In this document: positions 33,701 to 43,871 of the stretch, piece by piece | How the letters are laid out: every line of letters begins with the position of its first letter | How positions within the stretch are numbered: the stretch's first letter is position 1 | Source: Manduca sexta | Lineage: Eukaryota; Arthropoda; Insecta; Lepidoptera; Sphingidae | Reading direction: 5' to 3' | NCBI RefSeq assembly: GCF_014839805.1 | Contig: NC_051141.1 | Location: 15,570,777 to 15,634,776 of the forward strand | Length of the DNA stretch: 64,000 bases | Position numbers and translations under genes: made by a program | The notes under the pieces: generated by a model | The model's database searches: none | What the model saw: the letters and a program-made list of their open reading frames with translations, nothing else | What the model was told of the DNA's origin: nothing

Positions 33701-34388
33701 GATTTTAGTTCGTTCCTCTGTAGAAACGTGTTTTCTCCGAATCTGTGTTTTAATCGGACGCTTCGACTACAAAATCCTTAATATGTAACGGATACCTATA
33801 TGATGTCCAGAACAGTTATTTAATAAAGATTAACAAGACCAGGAAACATAATTCTCTTATTATTATAATTCCACAAACTTATCTAATATTTATATATTGT
33901 AATTCAACTACTAAAACAATCTAGATACTTATTTTAAACCGACTTGGTAAAGCATAGAGTTCTCATATGTGTAGTCTGCGGAATAAAAAATATTTAGAAC
34001 GCATTAAAAGCTTAAAGTGAACTGTTTTTATTAACAAAATAATTACCATCGAATAAATAATTTTGAATTATAAACGACATGCAGAGCGCCACGCATGTGT
34101 CTCGAAGTATGTTAACTATTACCGTATTATATTCCACATACATCGTATACAGTTACCTACATCAGAGCATTAAAAATATTATTAGTATGGTGGTAAGCTA
34201 TGTATCAAAGGTACATGTGTATCCACGGTGAAGTTCATATTTGATGGAATAATAAAAGCCTACTAAGCATTGTTAGTCACTTAAACCGTGCGACCTTGGA
34301 AACAGCACGAAGTTTTATTAGCTCAGTTTGACGTGATAATAAAGCAATCATGACACACGCGTAGCACACGAACATCGCCAGCACCTAC

Positions 34389-34445
34389 CCTACTGATCTC
34401 CTCTTCAGTCAACTGTTTAGGCTTGTTTCTTTCTCTTTCCTCCAT
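34389..34445 (-). CDS. Candidate alternative first coding exon, 19 codons
   Basis: ATG at 34445-34443 opens MEERERNKPKQLTEEEISR and ends at a good donor (AGG|GTAGGT) in phase 0. An in-frame TAA lies 27 bases upstream with no acceptor between, so this is an initiating exon if it is real. It could splice in frame to dynein exon 2 (20098-20235, phase 0). It could also join an acceptor just upstream of the ATG of the 27.3-kb candidate exon, where the frame is open. The charged sequence identifies no family, and assignment to the dynein gene is inference from strand and phase. Confidence 0.4.
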
Positions 34446-34674
34446 AATAAGCCAGCCGAACCCGTCCAATTAATACAGACGTCACAATATTAATTACTTA
34501 GATTAGAAAAACACGACTCGACAACTCGCCCGACGTGAAACAGTATTAAAAAACAACTGGTACATATTACAAGGGACGTTTCCAGCGGGCTTATTAAAAG
34601 AACGAGAAAGTATGGCAAATTAGAGAATTATGGTTTATTAATGTTAAATGTAACTTTGTTTTGTTGTCGTGCAG

Positions 34675-34757
34675 GCACGAAGCGGGGACGGCGCGCGGTG
34701 GCACCGCCACGGAATCCGCCGCATCGACCCGCCCTCTCCAGCTCTCGACTTATTTAA
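34675..34757 (+). CDS. Possible terminal exon on the plus strand (uncertain)
   Basis: A GC-rich island of about 80 bases follows an acceptor-like 'ttgttttgttgtcgtgcag'. It reads TKRGRRAVAPPRNPPHRPAL, then SSSRLI and a TAA. The minus strand of the same island is also open. No upstream plus-strand exon was found and I do not recognise the protein, so it could equally be a promoter CpG island or an untranslated exon. Confidence 0.25.
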
Positions 34758-35042
34758 ATTACAGATTCCAACCATGACCTTATTTTGATTAAGGGAGAAT
34801 GATGTGAACACATATTAATCTCTACATTTATCTACAGTTGAAAAAGTTCATAGGGCGACTTTTCAACAATCAATATCAATCAAACAACAATCTAAGCTAA
34901 CAGGTAGCCCACATTCACCGTAGGATATCATCTCGTAGAGATACTTTATTTCGGGCAATGATGATCTCAATTCTGGTTTATCCACAGCATAACGTAACTT
35001 AATAAGACTAAGTCTAGCACGCACGAGGTATACTTAACTTAC

Positions 35043-35190
35043 GATTCCGATGCAATATGTAACGTTGCCTGACGTGCGATATTTTTGGTTGTAGTTCCTG
35101 CTTCAGTTGGCCTTTTATATTCTTCCTCTCCATGTTTCCCCCAGAACGCTAGCCTTGCCGGCAGTTTTCTGTCTGTCATCCAATTCGGTT
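35043..35190 (-). CDS. Unrecognised internal exon (orphan)
   Basis: 148 bases with a strong acceptor (TTTGTATTCAG|AACC) and donor (TC|GTAAGTTAAG). The single open frame, phase 1 in and phase 2 out, reads PNWMTDRKLPARLAFWGKHG, then EEEYKRPTEAGTTTKNIARQ and ATLHIASE. I do not recognise the family. Joining it directly to the exon at 35809-35895 would create a TAA at the junction, so either an exon in between is missed or the two are not spliced together. Confidence 0.5.
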
Positions 35191-35808
35191 CTGAATACAA
35201 ACAATACTTAAGGTTTTTAATTTATTTGGGTAATTTGAAACTGTAAATATTTTCCGAAAATACTTCGCAAAAAAAAATTATCATTACTCGATCGATTGTA
35301 ATTTCTTAGACGACATAATTTCTAACTTGCAGAATACAAGTAACTTCTGACCCTAGAATATGCAATAATATTTGTAACAGCGTAGACAAAACAGTAACAG
35401 TGGAAAAGCTAAGCTAGTTAAAGGCCTTGCGCAGATGTAAATGAAAAAATGTATACATATAATTATAATCTTTGACTATAACACCTATTTTATGACAAAT
35501 ATTGAATTTTGGCAGATTGGCAAACTATAGATAAGCTAAGCTGTTGTGTTATAGATATTGTATAAAAACAAATTGTTGATTGCTGCTACGTGTCGTATAT
35601 GCGTAGACGTATCATAGTTCTGATATCTGACTTACAAAAGTTAGCATCGTTTGCGCAACGCCGAAATTAAGACATAATATTACAATATTTATGTTATCCA
35701 ATCACAAAGGCTGCAGTCTTCGAAACGCCGGGAATAAAACAAATTACTCGTAAAAAATACGAATACTAGTTTCTTTTATAGGGAAACAAAAATAGTTTGC
35801 GTACTTAC

Positions 35809-35895
35809 ACAAAACATAACTTGTATTATCATTAAAAACTTGGTTGTGTTTAGTGTCGAAGGTCGACACGCTTTTACGTCTGTTAGGTCCTACAT
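35809..35895 (-). CDS. Unrecognised internal exon (orphan)
   Basis: 87 bases with acceptor TGTTTTCAG|ATGT and donor TTGT|GTAAGTAC. Its only open frame reads VGPNRRKSVSTFDTKHNQVF, then NDNTSYVL, phase 1 in and phase 1 out. Same strand as, and 600 bases upstream of, the 35043-35190 exon. Not recognised. It may belong to a small gene between the dynein and ARAP-like genes. Confidence 0.45.
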
Positions 35896-36149
35896 CTGAA
35901 AACAAAGATATACGTAATATTGTATAAACCATTTCTACTCTTATTATCATAGCACTGAAATAATTTACAGAATTCTTCGGAGGAGTTATTTACCATATAG
36001 AATAAGTCATCGGGCACCAGCAGTTAATATTTCTTTCAAGGGAGATCTATTTTAGTGATTCCTTTGTTGAACAAGCAACGACCTGCTGACAGCTATTTGG
36101 GTGACATTCACCCGTGCCATATTTAATGACGTGAAGCAGGTAGATACCA

Positions 36150-36313
36150 GGGGCCGTAGCAAAGATTTTTTTGTACAATCGTTACCACTAACGTTATGTA
36201 TGAGAATGACATATCCTAACGATAGACTTATCGATAACATAAGTCATTCTTCTACATTTCTTTTGTTTCCTATTAGGATAAACATTGTAGAAAGGCACCT
36301 TGGCTACGGCCCC
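36150..36313. mobile_element. MITE with GGGGCCGTAGC terminal inverted repeats
   Basis: 164 bp with ends GGGGCCGTAGC and GCTACGGCCCC. The inner block 'atgagaatgacatatcctaacgatag' recurs at about 36760 and 50010. Non-coding. Three family members are in the window (also 36488-36835 and 49961-50090). Confidence 0.8.
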
Positions 36314-36487
36314 TGTCTCCTATTATTCAACAATAATCCAACGATGGTACGGCTCGGTTCAAATTAACTGAAATCGTACACTGTTAGCCAAGACTGCATC
36401 AAATAACACAACTTGAGTAAGTATGTGCAACTGATAAGCATAGTTGTAATATATTCGTTAAAACAACTACCCCAGCAATAACACTAA

Positions 36488-36835
36488 GGGCCGTAGCCAT
36501 GGTGCTTTTCTACATTATACGTATATAGAAATATTTAAAATAATAATGATATCAGCCACGTATCATATACTGTCCCACTGCTGGACATGGGCCTCCTCTA
36601 ATACTGAGTAGGCCTAATGCGCTTTGGCAACTTCACACACATCAAAATTCCTATAGACAATTCTAAGGATATTTTGTAGACATTCGTTTCAGCAGTCTGT
36701 ACTCTGTACCACTCCCAACTAGGCTCTCGCCACTTTCTACGGTCGTTAATAGAAAACAAGTATAGGAATGACATATCCTAGCTATAAGTCGCTTGGATAA
36801 AAAGAAAAGCTTGGAAAGTCGTCTTGGCTAATACT
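36488..36835. mobile_element. MITE copy interrupted by a SINE
   Basis: Starts GGGCCGTAGCCATGGTGC and ends in a decayed 'cttggctaa'. The two MITE halves are separated by a minus-orientation SINE at about 36545-36745 ('actgtcccactgctggac' to 'aactaggctctcgcc'). The SINE therefore inserted after the MITE. Confidence 0.7.
36545..36745 (-). mobile_element. SINE copy, minus orientation, nested in a MITE
   Basis: Complement of the 13093-13420 family: 'cccactgctggacatgggcctcctc', 'aaaattcctatagacaattc' and 'cccaactaggctctcgcc' (the complement of the tRNA-like head). Confidence 0.8.
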
Positions 36836-37009
36836 AATACTATTGCGGAAACTAGCTCTGTCTAAGCACTGATAAATAACTATTTGATAACTTAATGTTG
36901 AATTATAAATATTGATAATTATGTTTAATGCAGATAATTGAGAATTAAATCTTAAATGATTATCACATTATTATAGATTACAGTTTATGTAGTTATTACT
37001 TAGACGAGT

Positions 37010-37145
37010 GCCTCGGTGGTGGTTGTATTGCGTGCGCGGTACGACGCCGCTCTGAAGTACTGGGTTCGAAACATAGCGAACAGCGAGTGCTCCAGTTGCA
37101 CCTCTGCATACCCCTTATAGGACAAAGGCGTGAGGTGTATTTAAT
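37010..37145 (+). mobile_element. tRNA-derived SINE, plus orientation, truncated
   Basis: Head 'gcctcggtggtggttgtattgcgtgcg' with an A-box remnant, a B box GGGTTCGAAAC, then directly the tail 'gcacctctgcataccccttataggac'. The middle is deleted relative to 28925-29154. Confidence 0.75.
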
Positions 37146-40100
37146 AGACGTTAGAATATTTGTTAGCCCTTCACGCTAAAATCACTAAAGGGATGGCGAC
37201 CTTTTGTCCAACCAATAGTTTTACTACTAAAGTGAACTATGTTCGATAACGGTGTACTTTAATGGCAACAGGCGGGTTTAGCAACCTACTGGCGTCAATA
37301 GCAATAGCGTGGTGTGATACAAAATCCCTCTTACGACGCAAAGTATTTATAGGCGATTGTGTACCTGCACTAGTAGCGGGGTTATACATTAGATATTATG
37401 AGGTATATGAAAAAATTCAGCTCGAAAATATGTAAAATGGCGACTATTGTTCTCTATGCCTCGCCGTGCATTTTCCAATTATGAATATTATCTCGTTCTC
37501 GTATGCATGTCACAAAAACATAATACATTATACATAAATTGGACTCATCCGTTATCCAATATAAGTGTTGTGTCTTGATAAGGAAAAGGATTGAACCAGA
37601 AAAACACTTCTATGATTACACCATTTTATATTAGACATTGAATAAGTAATACAAAATTGATATCGTTCATTATATCGTATCATTACACGCTGTTCACTGC
37701 CACTGACCATACGCGCAGCCACAATGCGAACAATTCGCTAATGCTTACTACCAACAGCCCACATCACACATGACACCAAAATTATTTTATTGTAAAACGA
37801 ATATCACATGCGCAGCACGCTAAACAAACATTTACTGATATATCCAAATCTTATTTTTAAGGGAAATTAGTTTTTATACCGAACACGTTACCTTGTTTTG
37901 TGTAAAGAATGATGTCTAGTGTGAACTTTTATGATAAAAGTATTAATGCTCGCGTATGATCAGCTTCACAATAGAGTTACAATAGTCTATTATTAGACAT
38001 ACAATAAGATTGTATTCCATAGTAATTGGACAGAATAATTAAACATCGAATTGACAATCGTCGCTTAAAAATATCACCTAACACGCAATTGTTTTATATA
38101 CATACTAACTTTCATTGATACATATCTGGCGTACATTGATAATGAAGCTTACATTATTGATATAAAAACTAGTTGTCTCTAGTACACCATAATCTTACGA
38201 GAAGGTCAAGACTAAACAGTTACAAGTGTTAATAATTAATATTATTGGCAAATATTGGTAACGATGATTTTGAATAAAATCACTTTGGATTAAAAAGGAA
38301 GAAATAGTAGTATATTAAACTTGGCAGTCAAATAAACGCGAGAACCGACGGAATAGACGAAGAATTGAAGAGTTTGACAACACGAGGCATGATACAAGCC
38401 AGACCACCTACCGAACGACACGAACAAAACTGTCATGTAGTCCACCATTGTAAAAATATAATTTTAAAATGGTATGTATAATTGTGAGCAAATATTTTAT
38501 ACTCATTTTGATATCGTGAATTTAGGCAAGGATTTGCGATATTAACGCTTTTATTTGATTTGGATTTTATAAAATCCCAAGAGAAAGTCTTCAATTCAAT
38601 GCGTATGCATTTTAAACGAATGTACTTATCCATTGCAACATTGATATCGTTCCGTTCATGTGATCAATGTAACTAAAACAGTCCGGATCCTCTCTTTACA
38701 TAGAATATTATTTAGACGCGATAGTACAATTGATATTAATAGATATACAAGCCTACATAAATTTAATTAATTGTTATATTATGATATACTTAATTTAAAT
38801 TATCCATAAGTGTGACTGGGTAGAGAGACTAGAAGGACACGGTACAAAAACAATCATTAAAATATTATACAGATTTTCTATTTTAAAAATTAATATTCAA
38901 AATTATATTAATCTACATCATTTTAATTAATTTTCTACAATTGACGAAATATTCAACTTCCACGACATAAAGAAAGTAAAGCATAATTTGTAATAATTTT
39001 GTTGGCATATCAAAACCGTTTCCTTAGCCTCTCCGCCCGCGTTCCCTAATTATATCATCCCTTAATGATACATTATAAGGCACGTGGTAATTGACACCGA
39101 GGTCGCGCGGCCGTACAGCCGCCAACCGCGGCATATTTTAGGGAGTAAATTGTTTTAACCTAACCTTACTTACAACTATTTCTAATTATAGCCTTACTCT
39201 AGATTAGCGTACGACAGCAGACTAAGCAAAACGTTCATGTATATTCATTTGAGTATTGAAATTACGAATTATTGAGATATGCCTTAAAATCTCGTGTCTG
39301 GCATTTTATGGTACAGCTGATGATATTCCATTCAAACATTATGATTCGAACATTTCGCTTGAACTGCTGTTTGTACTTTTTAATTCTCTAATTTTATATC
39401 CTATGCTTACTATACAACGTATTCATTTAAATAAAGAAATTATACTACCACAAAAAAATCCAAATTTTTTAATAGCTAAAGTATTTACTTTATGTTGTCT
39501 CAAAAAATGTGTCTCTGATGGTTTCGTTATTTAATTGTATACGTTGTATAATACAATAAAAATAATAATTCATTCTATATTCATAAAATTATTAAAATAT
39601 AAACTCTGTAAATAAAACGATATTCAGATGCGTTGCTTTGGTTCATGAAAATGAAATTAAAATTAATAAACTATAAAATAAACCAAAATACAAAATACAG
39701 TCGATAATCAACTCACAACAATAACATAACATATTTTTTTATAATTTCTAGATATTTATGTCGAATTATGAAAAAATACGTCAACTTAAATCGCAAATTC
39801 ATTACTACACGTATTTCTTAAATATCATAGCTGGATACGATAACTTTTTGACAATTTATATTGAACTCAGTTTGCATGACAACAGGTCATAATCCAACTG
39901 AAGCTAACATTGAAAATGATGTTTAAGATTGATTTACAAAATAGTGTTTTCTCAAAGCGATGTAAACTATGTATTGTTGTTCAAATGAAAATGAAACAGC
40001 TTTTACTGTATCAAAATACTAAAACTTCAATAACGTGAGGTGATTGTAGCACAAGTATTCTACTCGCCATAGCTGATCGATCAGGTCATAAGGCAAAGAC

Positions 40101-43100
40101 ATTAAACTATATACCTAGTTAGTTTGTAAAGTATCATTGGTATTTTGTATGTTTCTTCAGATATTTTCGCGATGTACGTATTGGCTAGTGATTTGAACGT
40201 TTTTACTATAGAATATCCAAAAGTAAAATATTGCAACGCATAGGACCTTTTGAGTGCGCAATACAATTCACCTATTATGGCGAAAGAATATAACAGTTAT
40301 GCAACTCTACTAATACTTTTGTTAAACAATAAAAATAATAATTAAATGACAAATGATTAAACAACTAGCTTTGAAATTTACACGTAATTATAATTGTTTT
40401 ATTGGCGCTGAAAAGGTCCATCAAAACAATTTAAATACTACAAATGATGAAACTAACTCATAAGACATTCGCATTATCCTAGTAATTGATTTTTTCGCAA
40501 GTAGGAGATCTCATTGTTTGTTATATTAATTCTATCCTTAGCCTCAAACTTATTTTAAAATGTTATACTAATTATTCTTATTTCTAATTTTTTATACTTA
40601 TATATAAAATTTTAACCAACAGAGTATATAGACAAGTAGCAAAAAAGCGTAAAAAACTAACTCCCGAAAGTTATCAAAGAGAAAGTATAGAACATGAAAA
40701 AAAATATCGCACTTATAAAAAATATTTCTAATTATATATTTCTATTTCATAAGTTATAATTTCATTTTGCTATAGTAAAAATTTTAAATTTTGTGTGTTA
40801 AGTTCCATACACATTTCTCAACAATAATGGGATTGTGATATTTTTTAACAAAACTAAACTGTGATCCAAAAGTCTAGGGACAAGACTATTGTATATTTTT
40901 ACAACCTTTTGTCATCTCATGTAAATCATTCATGATAAGTAAAAATAAAACCTCTCTAATATTATTGTAACCAGACCTTTACAATCGAACTTTACCTTTA
41001 TCTTAATTAAACTGACTCTTTCCTAAATTATTTTCAAATATTGGTAAACGTCTGCTATATGCTTTCTCTTTGACACATCTTGCAGAATAACAAAAAAATG
41101 TATAGTACACCAGAATTTTTCCATTTAAGGACCTCAATACAAACTTCATATAGCACGTAGCACCGAATCAGACTTAAAACAAGCAAATATATCCAATGAT
41201 TGTCAGTCCAAAAAAAAATGCAGAAAATCGAGCAATACCCTATATTTAAATTAGATTTTCTTAAAAATATGTCGGGTTAGAATACGACGTGTATTAGTTT
41301 GTATACACTATTAATACCAATCATATACCATGTTTACAACTATACTATATTATGTCCGCGTGATAAAATATAAATCCGTTATCGTCTTTTAACGACACTT
41401 TGAACCGCCATTTTTCTGCAAGTTTTATAAAATAAACAATATTTATTAATTATAAATGCACTCATTCAGATTAGAACACATATATCTTATAAGGCATGAG
41501 ATAAAGTAGTGTTACATATTATCATACACAAGTCATTAGAAACCATGTAACATTGCAACGCGATGTCTAATTTAGAGTGAATAAAATTTTCATTTGTAAT
41601 CTGTTGTTCAATTGATTGGGATTGAATGTGTAAAACTTAGTACAAAATTCTTTGGTTAATTCTTCAGTAATCGAAAGTGAATTAATTATAACTAAATTTA
41701 GTTTACGTGTGCAAGTATAACACAGTTAAATACATTTTAAGTGCATCAAAAAGTGAAATACCTGATCCCACTCTAGCATTTCAAAAGGAGTAGCTTAAAA
41801 CATTTCAAGAAATCCCATGCACGGAGAGAGTATCGCGCCTTATGTCTCCAGGAACGAACGTTACAGCAAAATCATTATACTATTGCCATTACGGTCCTAT
41901 CCAATCTCACAATTCATGATTGACTCGAGTAATAAAATTATGTTTCAATTTCATAAACATATACCTCTGGATTTCTCTATTCTATGAAAATGTGTATAAA
42001 TCAATAGCGACAGATTAAATCGAACCAAAATCATTCGATTGGTTTCGGTACATAGATAAAATATATCTTATTACCTCGACAATACAATTTTTCAAACCAA
42101 AAGGTCATAATACTCCATAAGAATAATTTAAATGATCCTCTGCAATAATAATACATCCTCTGCAGCAGTCCTGATAAAATAATAAGTCGATGTGCGATTC
42201 TTAATAAAATGACCAACTTTTATATAAAATGTATGCACATCAAATTGTTGCACTTGATTTATTGTTTTGTAAATAAAGTATATAGTTTGAAGTAACAAAT
42301 ATAATTCTATGAAGTTAGCGACTTGTATAATTTGTATTTGTTGTTTTAAGAAAACTAAACAGTTTTTTATAATATAATATTTTTCATAGGCCGTAGTTCT
42401 TACAAAATGGCATAAGCTCGTATCACCCTATGTTGAATTTTTTTGTATAATTATGTGAAAAATAATGTGATAGACGCAAGTAGACGTAACATTATGTTTT
42501 TAACTACATATTTAATGAGTAAACACTACTTTGTTGATATATTACAACATCTAAGTGTATAGTATAGATATACATTATACATTAGCAAATATTGATAAGG
42601 TAAATAGTCTTAGACGAAAGATAAAAGAAACCACAAACATATAATTCCCTTTCCTACATATCGAATTGACAAATTTATGGATACAATCCTAATTGAAGTT
42701 ACCAAATTTTCATTTTAATTGACAGATAATGCTTAATACGTAAATTATTTTAAATACATCGATCGAATTTTTAAATGCATTTACACATTATAGACAATTT
42801 CATAGTTTAGTTCATTTTAGTGAAATTTTATAATTGACAGACAATGACTAAAGTGATTCTAGTTTTATTTCAAGATTTCAAAATATTTATATCAAGATCA
42901 CGTCAGTTTTGAAGCCAACGGTATTATGATCATTTAATATCAATTTATGACGATTTGAAAGGGTATTTTATAGTTGCATTAATTATGAATATACAATTGA
43001 TTTGTTTATATAAGTATTACACGGCTAGAGATATGTCAATAAACACCACTAGGTAAACAATATAATATTATGACAAGTGCCCATAAATGTTTTCTTATAC

Positions 43101-43516
43101 TAAAAATTGTGTATATTTAAAAAAAAAATGTTACAGAAACACCGAAACATGAAACTGTATTAAAACATATTCGACAGATCCTGTTTTAATTTCAAAAACC
43201 CAATATTTTATATGGGCGAGTGATTAATACGTGCATACAGTTATAACAATGCCCGGTACAAATCGCATTGCGCTTATTTAGCTTACAATCGCTCGTGTAT
43301 GCACTCTAATAGTGTTTATATACGTTCGCACTGCAGTGGCTCTACTTATTACCTTGTTTAAACCTCACAAAAATATAACTAACAAGCGATTACATCGCGT
43401 TATACTAGACGCTTAAATTACATACAAACTACTTAGGAATGTGAAGGTTATTCACACGGAACAACGTTTAATTTGCAATGTGGATCTACATGAAAATGGC
43501 GTCAAAATTTGATTTG

Positions 43517-43522
43517 TTTATT
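43517..43522 (-). terminator. Candidate poly(A) signal of the ARAP-like gene
   Basis: AATAAA on the minus strand about 217 bases beyond the stop codon at 43739. It is the first canonical hexamer I noticed in the 3' flank. Use is inferred. Confidence 0.4.
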
Positions 43523-43689
43523 GTTATAAAAATGGTTAGAACAATTACAGTATGTGGAAGCATAGCTTCAATGAGCGTCAAGAATGCTTCAATAAATTAT
43601 TTCTATTTGAGTATTTATAATAATTTTGACTTCATTAAGCTATACATTTCACAATACAAATTAGACGCGGTTACGTACGGACAAGTGTG

Positions 43690-43733
43690 CGTAGCGAGTG
43701 GTGGCGAGTGGTGGCGAGAAGTGGCGAGTGGTT
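43690..43733. repeat. Short tandem repeat in the 3' UTR
   Basis: Three to four imperfect copies of GTGGCGAGTG(gt) lie directly beyond the ARAP-like stop codon. Confidence 0.8.
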
Positions 43734-43738
43734 ACTGT

Positions 43739-43871
43739 TCACGTGACGACGAGCCGCGGAATGGGCAGGATATTGGCGTGCTCGGCAAACGCGAGCGCGG
43801 CCGCCCAGCGCACCAGGTCCTCCGTCACCGCGCCGCCCAGCGTGCACCCGAACCACGGCTTGTCTTTACTC
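43739..43871 (-). CDS. RhoGAP15B: ARAP-like gene: last coding exon with stop
   Basis: 133 bases, phase 2 in: SKDKPWFGCTLGGAVTEDLV, then RWAAALAFAEHANILPIPRL, VVT and TGA. It completes the PH-like domain (W......A.......P). The protein ends only a few residues after it, so the long, poorly conserved tail of vertebrate ARAPs is absent. Acceptor TTGCAG|GAGT. A GTGGCGAGTG short repeat begins just past the stop. Confidence 0.9.

Larger units (their letters stand above)
27406..34388. other. Long AT-rich region with repeats and a tRNA-like gene
   Basis: 7 kb between two candidate first exons. It contains a GC-richer unidentified block at about 28285-28500, SINE sequence (28925-29154 and 32838-32995), the tRNA-like gene at 30745-30816, a dispersed repeat at 32515-32770 and the minisatellite at 33020-33700. 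I found no convincing protein-coding exon. Confidence 0.5.
35896..43738. other. Intergenic or intronic AT-rich region with nested repeats
   Basis: 7.8 kb with no recognised exon. Contains a MITE (36150-36313), a second MITE copy with a nested SINE (36488-36835) and a SINE (37010-37145). A GC-rich patch at about 39090-39130 has no open frame of interest. From about 39.2 to 43.4 kb the sequence is very AT-rich and featureless to my eye. A possible ARAP poly(A) signal is at 43517-43522. Confidence 0.5.

Noticed and set aside
32993..33788. Plus-strand repeat-protein open frames (HFKKSVLVRLLVLIHVLTK units)
   Set aside because: These come from the 87-bp minisatellite, broken by a 4-base insertion. 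There are no start or splice signals and no homology, and the frame is open only because 87 is divisible by three.
36052..36240. Minus-strand frame with MARVNVTQIAVSR before a possible donor
   Set aside because: The donor (GTCGTT) is poor and the frame overlaps a MITE. Likely repeat-derived.
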